Below are positions 36,450-46,577 of a DNA stretch of 64,000 bases, one piece after another. Under the pieces are notes generated by a model. It saw nothing but the letters and a program-made list of their open reading frames with translations, had not been told where the DNA came from and ran no database searches. The translations under genes and the position numbers were made by a program. The stretch is from NCBI RefSeq assembly GCF_001613085.1, contig NZ_BDBR01000005.1, positions 248,001-312,000 on the forward strand, written 5' to 3'. Origin of the DNA: Nocardia salmonicida NBRC 13393 (lineage in GTDB: Bacteria; Actinomycetota; Actinomycetes; Mycobacteriales; Mycobacteriaceae). The number at the start of each line of letters is the position of its first letter. Position 1 is the stretch's first letter.

Positions 36450-38744
36450 TCAGGCGGTATGCGCTCCGAACAGCTTAGGCAGCGTGCCTTCGAATGCCTC
36501 ACGCAATTCGGCGAGTGTCACGGAGAACTGCCCCTGCACCTCGACCGAATCCGAACCCTGGTCCACCACGCCGATGCGCACCCACGGCAGCTGCCGCGCG
36601 TCGCACATCTTGGTGAACCGGGTCTCCTCCGAACGCGGCACCGCGACGAGCACGCGGCCCGCCGACTCGGAGAACAGCTGCACGAACGGGTCCGAACCCT
36701 CGGGAAGCACGATGCGGCAGCCGGTTTCGCCTGCCAGCGCCGCCTCGATGACGGTCTGCGCCAGACCACCCTCGGACAGGTCGTGCGCGGCGGAGATCAT
36801 GCCGTCGCGCGAACCCGAGGTGAGCACCTCCGAGAGCAGCTGCTCGCGAGCGAAGTCGACCCGCGGCGGCACGCCACCGAGGTGATCGTGGACCACCTGC
36901 GACCAGATCGAGCCGTCCAGCTCGTCGCGGGTCTCGCCGAGCAGGATCAGCGACTCGCCCGGCTCGAGGCCGAGGCCGGTCGGGATGCGGCGGTGCACAT
37001 CGTCGATCACGCCGAGCACGCCGACCACCGGGGTGGGCAGGATGGCGTCCTTGCCGGTCTGGTTGTAGAAGCTCACGTTGCCGCCGGTCACCGGAATGCC
37101 CAGGGCCGCACAACCATCCGCCAGACCGCGCACGGCCTGCTGGAACTGCCACATCACGCCCGGATCCTCCGGCGAACCGAAGTTCAGGCAGTTGGTGACC
37201 GCTTTGGGGGTGGCGCCGGTGGTGGCGACATTGCGGAACGCCTCGGCCAGCGCCAGCTGCGCGCCGGTGTACGGGTCGAGCTTGGTGTAGCGGCCCGACG
37301 CGTCGGTGGCCAGGGCGATACCGCGGCCCGAGGACTCGTCGATGCGGACGACGCCCGCGTCGGCGTGCTCGGCCAGCACGGTGTTGCCGCGCACGTAGCG
37401 GTCGTACTGCTCGGTGATCCACTTGCGGCTGCACAGCTGCGGGCTGGCGATCATCGTGAACAAGGTCTCGCGCAGCTCGTCGCCGGTCTTCGGCCGGGTC
37501 AGGGTGGCGGTGGTATCGGCGATCAGCGCGTCCTGGGTGTCGGGACGCTGCACGGGGCGCTCGTAGACCGGGCCCTCGTGGGCCACGGTGCGCGGCGGCA
37601 CGTCGACCACGGTCTCGCCGTGCCAGGTGATGACGAGGTGGTCGCCGTCGGTGACCTCACCGATGTCGGTGGCCAGCACGTCCCACTTCTTGCAGACGGC
37701 CATGAACGCGTCCACGTTCTCCGGCGTCACGACCGCGCACATGCGCTCCTGCGATTCACTCGACAGGATCTCGGCGGGGGTCATGTTCTTGGCGCGCAGC
37801 GGAACCCTGGTCAGGTCGATGTGCATGCCGCCGTCGCCCGCCGCGGCGAGTTCGGACGTGGCACACGACAGCCCGGCGCCGCCGAGGTCCTGGATACCGA
37901 CGACCAGCCCGGCCGCGTACAGGTCGAGACAGCACTCGATGAGCACCTTCTCGGTGAACGGGTCGCCCACCTGCACGGCGGGCAGCTTCTTGCGGCCGGT
38001 GCCGGACTCGTCGCCGGAGAAGGAGTCCGAGGCGAGCACGGACACGCCGCCGATGCCGTCCAGGCCGGTGCGCGCACCGAACAGGATGATCCGGTTGCCG
38101 TTGCCCGAGGCGAAGGCCAGGTGCAGGTCTTCCACGCGCATCGCGCCCGCGCACAGCGCGTTCACGAGGGGGTTGCCCTGGTAGGAGGCATCGAAGACGG
38201 TCTCGCCGCCGACATTGGGCAGGCCGAGCGAGTTGCCGTAACCGCCGACGCCGCGCACCACACCGTCGACCACGCGACGGGTGTCGGGGGCGTCCGCCGC
38301 GCCGAAGCGCAGCTGGTCCATCACCGCGATCGGGCGCGCGCCCATGGCCATGATGTCGCGCACGATGCCGCCGACGCCGGTGGCCGCGCCCTGATACGGC
38401 TCCACGTAGGAGGGGTGGTTGTGGCTCTCCACCTTGAAGGTGACGGCCCAGCCGTCGCCGATGTCGACCACGCCGGCGTTCTCGCCGATCCCGGCCAGCA
38501 TGGAAGCCTTCATCTCGTCGGTGGTGGTTTCACCGAAGTAGCGAAGGTGCACCTTGGAGGACTTGTAGGAGCAGTGCTCGCTCCACATCACCGAGTACAT
38601 CGCCAGCTCGGCATCAGTGGGCCGACGGCCCAGAATTTCCTTGATGCGGGCGTACTCGTCGTCTTTGAGACCGAGTTCCTTGTACGGCTGCGGAGCATCC
38701 GGGGTGGCTGCGGCGGTAGCGACGGTGTCGACCTGCAGTGTCAC
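36450..38744 (-). CDS. purL: phosphoribosylformylglycinamidine synthase subunit PurL
   Basis: Small-type PurL, 764 residues, is the ATP-dependent synthetase subunit that works with PurQ and PurS (encoded at 43.1-44.0 kb) to make [20 protein letters not shown] near residue 55 is the hallmark, and duplicated AIRS-type domains follow. The GTG start is chosen from resemblance to mycobacterial PurL. AAAGGA lies about 13 nt upstream, and a TAGACT -10 box sits near 38788-38793. Copy B of the membrane hydrolase follows in the same orientation. Confidence 0.95.
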   Translation of the reverse strand: MTLQVDTVATAAATPDAPQPYKELGLKDDEYARIKEILGRRPTDAELAMYSVMWSEHCSYKSSKVHLRYFGETTTDEMKASMLAGIGENAGVVDIGDGWAVTFKVESHNHPSYVEPYQGAATGVGGIVRDIMAMGARPIAVMDQLRFGAADAPDTRRVVDGVVRGVGGYGNSLGLPNVGGETVFDASYQGNPLVNALCAGAMRVEDLHLAFASGNGNRIILFGARTGLDGIGGVSVLASDSFSGDESGTGRKKLPAVQVGDPFTEKVLIECCLDLYAAGLVVGIQDLGGAGLSCATSELAAAGDGGMHIDLTRVPLRAKNMTPAEILSSESQERMCAVVTPENVDAFMAVCKKWDVLATDIGEVTDGDHLVITWHGETVVDVPPRTVAHEGPVYERPVQRPDTQDALIADTTATLTRPKTGDELRETLFTMIASPQLCSRKWITEQYDRYVRGNTVLAEHADAGVVRIDESSGRGIALATDASGRYTKLDPYTGAQLALAEAFRNVATTGATPKAVTNCLNFGSPEDPGVMWQFQQAVRGLADGCAALGIPVTGGNVSFYNQTGKDAILPTPVVGVLGVIDDVHRRIPTGLGLEPGESLILLGETRDELDGSIWSQVVHDHLGGVPPRVDFAREQLLSEVLTSGSRDGMISAAHDLSEGGLAQTVIEAALAGETGCRIVLPEGSDPFVQLFSESAGRVLVAVPRSEETRFTKMCDARQLPWVRIGVVDQGSDSVEVQGQFSVTLAELREAFEGTLPKLFGAHTA

Positions 38745-38895
38745 GGGAGACCAGGGTCCTTTCGGCCGGGGGGAACTTGATCTGCAGAGTCTAATGGTTG
38801 CGGGGTAGCCGCCTGCCGCCCGTCCTGCCCTCACGCTGGGGAGGCGGCCGGATTCGGTCTGGTCACACTTGCGGCTGGGGCATCGGAGTACCCGT

Positions 38896-38901
38896 TACTC
38901 T
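38896..38901 (+). promoter_or_regulatory. leaderless -10 box for the GT87 gene
   Basis: TACTCT, then 6 nt, then GTG 38908, with no Shine-Dalgarno. This decides among several in-frame starts. Confidence 0.6.
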
Positions 38902-38907
38902 GGCGCC

Positions 38908-40164
38908 GTGAACGAAAGTCCGGGGGTTGCCGAGCAGGTCGAGCCGCGTATTCCCGATCCCGACCACGTGGAGCGTCAACGTCGCCGGCTGACCGCGGCC
39001 GTCGGACTGTTCGTCGTCTCCGCGGCCGTCGCGCTCCTCGCGCACTGGTGGCACGGGTTCATCGACCTGCAGGTCTACCGCAACGGCGCGCGCGTGTGGC
39101 TCGACGGCGGCGACCTGTACGGCCCGATGCCGCCGGTCCACGGCCTCGGCCTGCCGTTCACCTATCCCCCGCTGGCCGCGATGTTCTTCGTGCCGCTGGC
39201 CCTGATGCCGCTGGTGGTCGCCGAGGTCGTCGTGCTGTCGACCTCGCTGGCGAGCCTGGCCATCGTGCTGTGGCTGGTACTGGTTCGCGTGCGTCCCGAA
39301 CTCGACCGCATCTCGGTCCTCACCGTGTTGATCGCCGGGCTCGGCCTGGCCCAGTTCCTGGAACCGGTCCGCCAGACCTTCAACTTCGGCCAGATCAATC
39401 TGATCCTGATGGCCGCGGTCGCCCTCGACATTCTCGTGCGCAAGCCCTTCTGGCCACGCGGGATGCTGATCGGCATCGCGGTGTCGATCAAGCTGATTCC
39501 GGCCGGCTACCTGCTGTATTTCCTGCTCCGCCGAGACTGGAAAGCCGCGGCCACCATGGTCGCGTCGGCCGCGGCCGCGGTGGGCGTCGGCTTCCTGCTG
39601 TTCCCGAAGGACTCGGTCGAATACTGGTTCCACACCGTCTCCGACACCGGCCGCATCGGCACCCCCTACTTCGCGGGCAACCAGTCGATCAAGGGCACGC
39701 TGTTCCGCCTCGGCATGGACGAATCGCTGGCAACGGGGCTGTGGCTCGGCCTGTCCGCGCTGACGATCGCGCTGGCCTCGGTCTGGATGTACCGCCTGAT
39801 CGGCGCGGGCAACGATGTCGGCGCGCTACTGGTGAACGCGGCCGCGGTGTTGTTGGTCTCGCCGGTGTCGTGGTCGCATCACTGGGTCTGGGTGGCCCCC
39901 GCGCTGGTCGTCGCCGTGAGCCTGGCCGTGCGCCGCCGCTCCCGCGCCTTCACCACCGTTGTCATCTTGTTCACACTGATGTTCATCGTCGGCCCGCAGT
40001 GGGTTCTGCCGCATTCGGGCGACAAGGAACTCGCCTGGGCCTGGTGGCAGCAGATCATCGGCAGCAGTTATGTGTGGACCACGTTCGCCGTGGTCGTGTA
40101 CGCGGTGATCACCTACCGCCCGGCCCGAAAGCCTTCGGCGACCTCGGAACTCGCGACGAACTGA
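38908..40164 (+). CDS. GT87 (DUF2029) polyprenol-phosphate-mannose-dependent mannosyltransferase
   Basis: This 418-residue polytopic membrane protein has about ten helices. After the first helix comes FIDLQVYRNGARVW, which holds the conserved catalytic Asp of the GT-C fold seen in PimE-type alpha-mannosyltransferases. A TYPPLAAM motif follows. Such enzymes add mannose from polyprenyl-phosphate-mannose to PIMs, lipomannan or arabinomannan on the outer face of the membrane. The exact acceptor is not readable. It is divergent from purL. Confidence 0.85.
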   Translation: MNESPGVAEQVEPRIPDPDHVERQRRRLTAAVGLFVVSAAVALLAHWWHGFIDLQVYRNGARVWLDGGDLYGPMPPVHGLGLPFTYPPLAAMFFVPLALMPLVVAEVVVLSTSLASLAIVLWLVLVRVRPELDRISVLTVLIAGLGLAQFLEPVRQTFNFGQINLILMAAVALDILVRKPFWPRGMLIGIAVSIKLIPAGYLLYFLLRRDWKAAATMVASAAAAVGVGFLLFPKDSVEYWFHTVSDTGRIGTPYFAGNQSIKGTLFRLGMDESLATGLWLGLSALTIALASVWMYRLIGAGNDVGALLVNAAAVLLVSPVSWSHHWVWVAPALVVAVSLAVRRRSRAFTTVVILFTLMFIVGPQWVLPHSGDKELAWAWWQQIIGSSYVWTTFAVVVYAVITYRPARKPSATSELATN

Positions 40165-40179
40165 GCCAGGCCGAGTCGG

Positions 40180-41472
40180 TCAGTCCGTCGCTTCCGGGGT
40201 CAGGAACGCCGCGAGAGCCGAAGCATAGGCGGGCACGTCGGCGGCGCCCATGAGTTCGCGGCACGAGTGCATGGCGAGCTGGGGTGCGCCGACATCGACG
40301 GTCGACATCCCCGTGCGGGCGGCCGTCATCGGGCCGATGGTCGAGCCGCACGGCAGATCGGCGCGGTGGACATAGCGTTGCAACGGCACCTCGGCCTGCG
40401 CACAGGCGAGCGCGAACGCGCCTGCGCCCGCCGCGTCGGTGGCGTAGCGCAGGTTCTGATTCACCTTGAGCACCGGTCCACCGCCGACCACGATGCGATG
40501 CGCGGGCTCGTGCCGGTCCGGATAGTTCGGGTGCGTCGCGTGCGCCATATCGCCGGAGGCGACCACCGAACCGGCAAGCGCGGCAAGGTAATCGGCACGC
40601 CCACCACCCCGAGCCAGCACGATCCGCTCCAGCACCGCGGGCAGCAGATCCGACTGCGCCCCACGATCGGACTGGCTCCCGACCTCCTCGTGGTCGAACA
40701 TCACCAGCACCGCCGTCGCCGCCCCCGGCTCGTCGGCCGCCGCGAGGAACGCCTGCAATCCGGCGTAGCAGGTGCCCTGATTGTCGAGCCGCGGCGCGCT
40801 CACCAGATCGAGATCGCGGCCGACGATCGTGCTCGACGCGAGGTCGTGGGTCATGAGTTCCCACCCGAGCACATCGGCGCCGCTCACCCCGGCCCGCTCG
40901 GCGACGAAGTCCAGGAACGGCGCGGGCGCGTCGCCGATCCCCCAGATCGCGTTCACGTGCCGTTGCGGGTCGAGGGTGACCCCGCGACGGTCTTCGGACA
41001 GGTGAATGGCCAGCTGCGGCACCCGCAGGATCGGCTCGTCGATGCGCACCAGCACATCGCGCATCCGCGCGCCCTCGCGCACACTGAGCCGCCCCGAGAG
41101 ACCGAGCTCCCGGTCCAGCCAGGAGTTCAGCCAGGCCCCGCCGTACGGCTCGAGCCCGACCAATTGCCACCCGGACCCCGCGAGGTCGGGATGCTGCTTC
41201 ACCCGCAGATTGGGGCTGTCGGTATGCGCGCCGACCACCCGGAAGGGAGCGGCGGGCACGGCGTCGTAGTCAGCCCACGCGATCAGCGAACCACCGCGCA
41301 CCACATAGTGTTTCCCGCCCGCGTCGTCCCACGCCGACGCCTCGGTCAACGGCGTGAACCCGTTGCCGTCCAGCTCGGCCGCCACCGTCGCACACACATG
41401 GAACGGCGAGGGTGACGCATCGATGAAGGCACACAATCCGCTGGCCGTGGCCGCTGTCAAGGAAACCGGCAT
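40180..41472 (-). CDS. pepC: M18 family aspartyl aminopeptidase (PepC/ApeB)
   Basis: This 430-residue cytosolic metalloaminopeptidase carries the M18 metal ligands and catalytic residues in [33 protein letters not shown] and the C-terminal PQLAMHS. It removes N-terminal acidic residues from peptides and forms a large oligomer in the family. Mycobacterial Rv0800 (pepC) has the same place near purL. The ATG lies 6 nt after a TAGGAT -10 box (minus strand 41479-41484), so it is leaderless. Confidence 0.92.
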   Translation of the reverse strand: MPVSLTAATASGLCAFIDASPSPFHVCATVAAELDGNGFTPLTEASAWDDAGGKHYVVRGGSLIAWADYDAVPAAPFRVVGAHTDSPNLRVKQHPDLAGSGWQLVGLEPYGGAWLNSWLDRELGLSGRLSVREGARMRDVLVRIDEPILRVPQLAIHLSEDRRGVTLDPQRHVNAIWGIGDAPAPFLDFVAERAGVSGADVLGWELMTHDLASSTIVGRDLDLVSAPRLDNQGTCYAGLQAFLAAADEPGAATAVLVMFDHEEVGSQSDRGAQSDLLPAVLERIVLARGGGRADYLAALAGSVVASGDMAHATHPNYPDRHEPAHRIVVGGGPVLKVNQNLRYATDAAGAGAFALACAQAEVPLQRYVHRADLPCGSTIGPMTAARTGMSTVDVGAPQLAMHSCRELMGAADVPAYASALAAFLTPEATD

Positions 41473-41489
41473 CCTGCGATCCTAGGCAC

Positions 41490-41508
41490 GATGCCGCGCC
41501 CCGGCATC
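41490..41508 (-). terminator. small hairpin after the MarR gene
   Basis: GATGCCG and CGGCATC form a 7-bp stem with a 5-nt loop between the MarR stop and the M18 start. There is no T-run. It also lies just upstream of the M18 -10 box. Confidence 0.35.
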
Positions 41509-41532
41509 CCGCCCCGGAATACCGCGCTCGGA

Positions 41533-41970
41533 TCAGTCGTCGCGTTCGGCGACAACCGCGAGCGCGGCCAGTAATTCGCCGTAGCGGCGAATCCCGAGGC
41601 GCGAGCGCAGTTCGTCCTCCGCGAGCTTTTCCTGCGCGCGGATCCTGGCGGCCAATTTGGCGCCGAGGCTGCTCAACCCGATCAGGATCCGACGTCGATC
41701 GTCGGTGGCGGCGACCCGGAAGATCAGCCCGCGTTCGGCCAGGTTGTCCGCATGCCGGGTGGCCGAGGACGGGGCCAGCCGCGCCTGGGCGGCCAGTTCC
41801 GACATGGTCATCCCGTCGTCGGTGGACAACTGCGACAGGATCGCCCAGTGGTCGGCCGTGAGATTGTCAGCCGACAGCGCCGATTCGAGCCGACCTACCC
41901 AGTTACGCTCCGCGGAGCGCAGGGCCCCGTGCAGCGTGGAATACCCACTTATGATGGACACCGATTGCAT
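41533..41970 (-). CDS. MarR family transcriptional regulator
   Basis: This 145-residue winged-helix regulator shows the usual dimerisation helices at both ends. The recognition helix is near LAPSSATRHADNLAERGL and the wing is RVAATDDRRRILIGL. The ATG with AGGTGGGA just upstream is preferred over a GTG two codons earlier. It is divergent from an AmiC-like ligand-binding protein gene with only 60 nt between starts. A GAACA/TGTTC inverted repeat in that gap is a candidate operator for autoregulation and control of the neighbour. Confidence 0.88.
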   Translation of the reverse strand: MQSVSIISGYSTLHGALRSAERNWVGRLESALSADNLTADHWAILSQLSTDDGMTMSELAAQARLAPSSATRHADNLAERGLIFRVAATDDRRRILIGLSSLGAKLAARIRAQEKLAEDELRSRLGIRRYGELLAALAVVAERDD

Positions 41971-41994
41971 TCCCACCTGCCGAGAAATTCATTA

Positions 41995-42008
41995 GAACAA
42001 TCCTGTTC
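41995..42008. promoter_or_regulatory. candidate MarR operator
   Basis: GAACA-ATCC-TGTTC is an inverted repeat in the 60-nt divergent gap, overlapping the region expected for the -35 of the binding-protein gene (-10 TAGAGT at 42020-42025). The half-site length is short, so it is a candidate only. Confidence 0.4.
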
Positions 42009-42030
42009 GCGCTAGGCGATAGAGTACAGA

Positions 42031-43104
42031 GTGCCTTTCTATGGTCAGAGCCGGGATGAAACGATCGAGATTCTCTCGATCGTCCCCACGCAGGGCCCTG
42101 GCGGCATCATCGCACCATCGTGTACCGCCGCGATTTCCCTGGCCGTAGACGAAATCAATAGCGGCACAGGAATTCTCGGCCGAGAAATACACCTCACCAC
42201 CATCGACGGCGGTCGCGAACCACACGAGGTGGCGGACGAAGTGGGGGCCTTCCTCGCCACCGGAATGGTCGGCGCGATCACCGGCTGGCACACCTCTGCG
42301 GTGCGGCGGGCGGTTGCCACGGCCGTGGACGCCCGCGTCCCCTATCTCTACGCCACCGACCACGAGGGCCTGCCCGACGAACGCCCTGGCGTCCTGCTGG
42401 TCGGCGAACACCCCGACCACCAAACAGTTCCCGCGGCGGCCTGGATGGCCCGCGAACTCGGAGTGCGTCGCTGGGCGGTGATCGGCAACGACTACATCTG
42501 GCCTCGCCGAACAGCTCGTGCCCTGCGCCGGACCCTGCCCAACCCGTACGACATCATCCTCGAGCACTACGTCCCCCTCGGCACCACCGATTTCCGCCGT
42601 TTCCTGGAGAACCCCACGCTCCTGCTCGCCGATGCCGTCCTGATCCTCATGGTCGGCGCCGACACAGCCCGCTTCAACCGGCAGTTCACCGCCACCGGCC
42701 TCCCCGCCGTGATGCCCCGCCTCAGCCCTGCGGTCGACGAGAACGTCCTACTCAGCGCGGGCCCGTCGGCGAACACCAACCTCTACGTGGCCTCGAGCTT
42801 CTTCCTCGACAACAACACCACCGAGGGCCGATCCCGGCGCGCCCGCTACCATCGCCACCAGGGCCGATTCGCCCCGGCGCTGACCACTTTCAGCAACTCC
42901 ACCTACGAAGCGATCCACCTGCTGAACGCCATGTCCGAAGCAACAGGCACCCTCGACGTGGCAACCATCTCCGCCGCGACGGAAACCGGTCTGGTGCTGG
43001 ACGGACCGGCCGCCCGCCGCGGTTTCCTCGGCAATCAAGCAGTCGGCCCCGCCCACCTGGCAATGGCGAACGGGGTCGACTTCGACATCATCGACACCCT
43101 CTAG
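42031..43104 (+). CDS. AmiC/UrtA-like periplasmic-binding-fold protein without export signal
   Basis: This 357-residue type I periplasmic binding fold resembles the amide sensor AmiC and urea-binding UrtA (GILGREIHLTTIDGG, MVGAITGWHTSAVRRAV, YLYATDHEG). The N-terminus MPFYGQSRDETIEIL begins directly with the first beta strand and has neither a signal peptide nor a lipobox, so a cytoplasmic ligand sensor is more likely than a transport receptor. No permease or ATPase lies next to it. The GTG start sits 5 nt after a TAGAGT box. It is divergent from a MarR regulator, and a joint sensing role is inferred. Confidence 0.8.
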   Translation: MPFYGQSRDETIEILSIVPTQGPGGIIAPSCTAAISLAVDEINSGTGILGREIHLTTIDGGREPHEVADEVGAFLATGMVGAITGWHTSAVRRAVATAVDARVPYLYATDHEGLPDERPGVLLVGEHPDHQTVPAAAWMARELGVRRWAVIGNDYIWPRRTARALRRTLPNPYDIILEHYVPLGTTDFRRFLENPTLLLADAVLILMVGADTARFNRQFTATGLPAVMPRLSPAVDENVLLSAGPSANTNLYVASSFFLDNNTTEGRSRRARYHRHQGRFAPALTTFSNSTYEAIHLLNAMSEATGTLDVATISAATETGLVLDGPAARRGFLGNQAVGPAHLAMANGVDFDIIDTL

Positions 43105-43128
43105 TGCCGACCGGGGACTACCGAGTAA

Positions 43129-43806
43129 TCAGGCCCCGACAAAACTATCGATCACCGAGAAGAACATTCCGAGACCGTCATCGCTCGGTCCGGTCAATGC
43201 CTCGGTGGCGTGCTCGGGGTGCGGCATCAAACCGACAACCCGCCCGTTGGCCGAGGAAATTCCGGCGATCCCGCGCTGCGATCCGTTCGGGTTCTCACCC
43301 GCGTACCGGAACACCACGCGACCTTCGCCCTCGAGCTCGTCGAGCACCTTCTCCGAAGCCTGGAAACGCCCCTCGCCCGACTTCAGCGGAACAAGGATCT
43401 GCGCACCCGGCTCATACCGCGAACTCCACGCGGTATCGGTCCCCTCGACCTTCAACCACTCGTCCCGGCAGATGAAGTGCAGTCCCTCGTTGCGGGTCAG
43501 CGCACCCGGCAGCAGCCCGGCTTCGCACAGAACCTGGAAGCCGTTGCAGATACCGAGCACCGGCAGCCCCTGCCCGGCGGCGCGAACGACCTCGCCCATC
43601 ACCGGCGCGAACCGCGCGATTGCCCCGCACCGCAGGTAATCCCCGTAGGAGAATCCACCGGGCACGATGACAGCGTCGACGCCCTTGATATCGGCATCGG
43701 CATGCCACAGGCTCACAGCCTCGGCGCCGGCCAACCGAACCGCCCGAGCGGCATCGACATCGTCGAGCGTCCCGGGGAAAGTAATAACGCCAATGCGAGC
43801 GCTCAC
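43129..43806 (-). CDS. purQ: phosphoribosylformylglycinamidine synthase glutaminase PurQ
   Basis: PurQ, 225 residues, is a class I glutamine amidotransferase that supplies ammonia to PurL. The nucleophile Cys lies in [11 protein letters not shown] and the catalytic His/Glu in MPHPEHATE. The GTG start overlaps the purS stop (GTGA), so it is coupled. The gene is convergent with the AmiC-like gene. Confidence 0.96.
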   Translation of the reverse strand: MSARIGVITFPGTLDDVDAARAVRLAGAEAVSLWHADADIKGVDAVIVPGGFSYGDYLRCGAIARFAPVMGEVVRAAGQGLPVLGICNGFQVLCEAGLLPGALTRNEGLHFICRDEWLKVEGTDTAWSSRYEPGAQILVPLKSGEGRFQASEKVLDELEGEGRVVFRYAGENPNGSQRGIAGISSANGRVVGLMPHPEHATEALTGPSDDGLGMFFSVIDSFVGA

Positions 43807-44039
43807 GAGACCCGAACGACCTTCCAGTCCTCGATCACCGTGTTCGCCAGCAGCGCCTCGGCGATCTGCTCGAGCTGGGCGTCCGACACACTGTCGTCCA
43901 CCTCGAGCTCGAATCGCTTGCCCTGCCGCACATCCGAGATCCCGGCGAATCCCAAACGCGGGAGCGCGCCGACCACGGCCTGCCCCTGGGGGTCCAGAAT
44001 CTCGGCCTTCGGCATGACCTCGACCACGACTCGTGCCAC
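43803..44039 (-). CDS. purS: phosphoribosylformylglycinamidine synthase subunit PurS
   Basis: PurS, 78 residues, bridges PurQ and PurL in the FGAM synthase complex. The sequence [21 protein letters not shown] is typical and is given as a landmark at residues 10-30. The GTG start has GAGGAG upstream at good spacing. It is first in a purS-purQ operon. Confidence 0.95.
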   Translation of the reverse strand: MARVVVEVMPKAEILDPQGQAVVGALPRLGFAGISDVRQGKRFELEVDDSVSDAQLEQIAEALLANTVIEDWKVVRVS

Positions 44040-44125
44040 GCGTTGCTCCTCAAGTGGTGTGTGGGTTACCCCAGAAATCCTAGTTGACAGGGACGTCGTG
44101 CCCGCGTTCCGGGGTCACGGCGGCT

Positions 44126-44131
44126 TAGCAT
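44126..44131 (+). promoter_or_regulatory. leaderless -10 box for the MBL-fold gene
   Basis: TAGCAT is followed by 5 nt and ATG 44137, with no Shine-Dalgarno. Confidence 0.5.
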
Positions 44132-44136
44132 CGGGT

Positions 44137-44781
44137 ATGCGCATCGCCCACTTCGGACATTCCTGCATCCTCGTGGAACTGCACGGCGTGAAAGTGCTGT
44201 TCGACCCCGGCACCTTCGCGCACGGATTCGAGGGCATCACCGGCTTGGACGCGATCGCGGTGACCCACCAGCACCCCGATCACATCGATCCGAACCGGAT
44301 CGGCGAGCTCATCGAGCACAATCCCGGCGCCCGCCTGCTGTCGGATCCGCAGACCGCGCAGCAGCGCAGCGAGGGCTGGGAGCCGGTTTCGGCTGGTCAG
44401 GTGCTCGACATCGGCGAGTTACAGATCACCGGCGGCGGTGGCAGGCACGCGGTGATCCATCCGGAGATCCCGGTGGTCGACAACACCGTCTTCCAGCTCG
44501 GCACCGCGTCGGACCCCGCCCAGCTGGTCCACCCCGGCGACTCGCTGTGGGTGCCGCCGGTCCCGGTGGGCGTGCTCGCCATCCCCGCCGTCGCCCCGTG
44601 GATGCGGATCTGGGACACCGTCGACTACCTACGCGCGGTCAATCCACGCACCGCGATCCCCATCCACTTCGGCATCATCGATCCCGCCGCCTACGGCGTC
44701 TACTTCGGCAGGCTGACCGAAATGGCCCCGGCCGGCACCGAGTTCCGCGTACTCGAAGCCGAGGACCAGGGCCAGTTCTGA
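44137..44781 (+). CDS. MBL-fold metallohydrolase
   Basis: This 214-residue protein has the metallo-beta-lactamase signature THQHPDHID near residue 48, plus FGHSCILVEL at the N-terminus, as in the UlaG/RomA-like branch. The C-terminal IPIHFGIIDP supplies the last metal-binding His. A two-metal hydrolase acting on a phosphoester or lactone is expected, but the substrate is unknown. Its stop is separated by one base from the stop of the convergent dipeptidase gene. Confidence 0.85.
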   Translation: MRIAHFGHSCILVELHGVKVLFDPGTFAHGFEGITGLDAIAVTHQHPDHIDPNRIGELIEHNPGARLLSDPQTAQQRSEGWEPVSAGQVLDIGELQITGGGGRHAVIHPEIPVVDNTVFQLGTASDPAQLVHPGDSLWVPPVPVGVLAIPAVAPWMRIWDTVDYLRAVNPRTAIPIHFGIIDPAAYGVYFGRLTEMAPAGTEFRVLEAEDQGQF

Positions 44782-44782
44782 T

Positions 44783-46129
44783 TCAGCGGTAGCTGGTCAG
44801 GAACAGCGCTTCGGCCAGTGCCATGTGCTCGATCTCGCTCGGGTCCACGCTCTCGTTCGGGGCGTGGATCAGGCACTTGGGCTCCTCCACCCCGATCAGC
44901 ATGATCTCGGCCTCCGGGTAGGTGTCAGCGAAGACGTTGCACAGCGGGATCGACCCGCCCTGGCCCTCGGTGGTGACCGGTCGACCGTAGGCGGCCTCCA
45001 TCGCCTTGCCGAGCGCGTCGCGGGCGGGTCCCTGTTCGGAGGCGACGAACGGCTCACCGAGCGCTTCGACCTCGATGTCGAGTTCGGCGTTCCACGGCAC
45101 GTGCGCGCGCAGGTGCTTCTCCAGCAGGTCCAAGGCCTGCTTCGGCTCGGTGCCCGGCGGAATACGCAGGTTGAGCCGGGCGCGGGTGCTCGGCTGGATC
45201 GCCGCCGACGACCCGACCACCGCGGGCACGTCCATTCCGAGCACGGTGAGCGCGGGCCGCGCCCACAGCATGTCGGATACGGTTCCGTTGCCGAGCAGGT
45301 CGACACCGTCGAGCACACCCGCGTCCGACCGGAAGTCCGCCGAGGGATACTGCGCACCCGCCCACTTCTGATCGCCGGTGAGTCCGTCGATCGTGGTGTT
45401 GCCCTCGGCATCGCGCAACGACGCCAGCAGCTGGATCATCGCGGCGAGCGCGTCCGGCGCCGGTCCGCCGAACATCCCCGAATGCATCGGCCCTTCGAGG
45501 GTTTTCACCGTCAGCACCACATTCACCATCCCGCGCAGGGTCTGGGTGAACGTCGGCACCCCGACGGCGAAGTTGCCGCAGTCGGCGACCAGGATCGCAT
45601 CCGATCGCAGCAGTGCGGGATCGGCGACGACGAGCTTCTCCAAGCCGCCGGTGCCCTGCTCCTCCGACCCCTCCGCCACCACCTTGATCCCGATCGGGAA
45701 GTCGGGTCCGATCGCGCGCAAGGCCGTGAGATGGGTGACGATATTGCCCTTGCAATCGGCCGCTCCGCGCCCGTACCAGCGCCCGTCCTTGTCGGTCAGC
45801 GTCCAGACCGGCGTCTTCCACGCGGCATCGTCGAGCGGGGGCTGTACGTCGTAGTGGCAGTACAGCAGCACCGTCGGCGTGCCGGGCGGCCCCGGCTTCG
45901 ACGCGATGACAGCCGAGCTGCCGTCCGGCGTCTCGTGCAGACCGACCTCGGTCAGCCCCGCCGCGGCGAACGCGTCGGCCACCCACTGGGCCGTCTGCGC
46001 GCAGCCTTCCGGCGGGAACTGACGCGGGTCGGCGACGGATTTGAGCGAAACGAGCTGGGCCAGATCCTTTTTCGCCTGTCCCATCAGCCCGGAAACTTTG
46101 CCGCGCAGCGCCGTCACATCGTCGGTCAT
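44783..46129 (-). CDS. M20 family dipeptidase
   Basis: This 448-residue M20/M25/M40 metallopeptidase has its metal ligands in LLYCHYDVQP, YGRGAADCKGN, EGSEEQG, ADCGNF and CLIHAPNES near the C-terminus, in the right order. An inserted dimerisation domain lies between about 190 and 330. It would cleave dipeptides in the cytosol. It is last in a three-gene minus-strand unit after an amino acid permease and a small membrane protein, starting 10 nt after the latter, which suggests joint uptake and breakdown of amino compounds. Confidence 0.9.
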   Translation of the reverse strand: MTDDVTALRGKVSGLMGQAKKDLAQLVSLKSVADPRQFPPEGCAQTAQWVADAFAAAGLTEVGLHETPDGSSAVIASKPGPPGTPTVLLYCHYDVQPPLDDAAWKTPVWTLTDKDGRWYGRGAADCKGNIVTHLTALRAIGPDFPIGIKVVAEGSEEQGTGGLEKLVVADPALLRSDAILVADCGNFAVGVPTFTQTLRGMVNVVLTVKTLEGPMHSGMFGGPAPDALAAMIQLLASLRDAEGNTTIDGLTGDQKWAGAQYPSADFRSDAGVLDGVDLLGNGTVSDMLWARPALTVLGMDVPAVVGSSAAIQPSTRARLNLRIPPGTEPKQALDLLEKHLRAHVPWNAELDIEVEALGEPFVASEQGPARDALGKAMEAAYGRPVTTEGQGGSIPLCNVFADTYPEAEIMLIGVEEPKCLIHAPNESVDPSEIEHMALAEALFLTSYR

Positions 46130-46139
46130 CTCTTCGGCC

Positions 46140-46577
46140 TCACTTCGTGGTGTCGTCCAGCTTCAGGGTTTCGAGATGAGAAAGATAGTCCTGCAGACGA
46201 TCCGGGCAATAGGTGGCGATCGTGAGCGCCACCGCCTCGGCGGTATCGCGCGGGCCGATCACCGGACGCTGCCCCGGCCCGGCCGCGCCGTTGGTGATCG
46301 AGGCCTGATATTTCGCTTTGATCATCGGCGCAGTCGGGTCCTGGCAGACCGACCCGCCGTTCTCGCCGAGCGCGTCGGCGATCACATTCGCCTCCGGCGC
46401 GGGCAGACCCGCGGCGACCAGATTGTTGTGCAACTGCTCGGCTTTCGAGTTCGCCTGCGTGCTCTCGCGGATCGCGCTGAAGGTCAAGAGCCCGATCAGG
46501 GCGAACACCACGAGCAGCACACCGGTCGTGATGTAGATCCACCGTCGCTTGCGGTAAGGGGCGTCTCCAGTCGTCAT
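46140..46577 (-). CDS. single-pass membrane protein, unknown function
   Basis: This 145-residue protein has a basic N-terminus (PYRKRRWIYI), one membrane helix (about 14-34), and an extracytoplasmic domain with two Cys (SVCQDP and IATYCPD) that could form a disulfide. It resembles the DUF732-like small helical extracytoplasmic domains of mycobacteria, with Cys near the middle and end, but the assignment is weak. The ATG overlaps the permease stop by ATGA, and the dipeptidase follows after 10 nt. Confidence 0.75.
   Translation of the reverse strand: MTTGDAPYRKRRWIYITTGVLLVVFALIGLLTFSAIRESTQANSKAEQLHNNLVAAGLPAPEANVIADALGENGGSVCQDPTAPMIKAKYQASITNGAAGPGQRPVIGPRDTAEAVALTIATYCPDRLQDYLSHLETLKLDDTTK

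Noticed and set aside
36459..38780. A 773-codon open frame antisense to purL
   Set aside because: The opposite frame is a textbook PurL. The shadow shows only Ala/Val/His/Arg-rich sequence without motifs.
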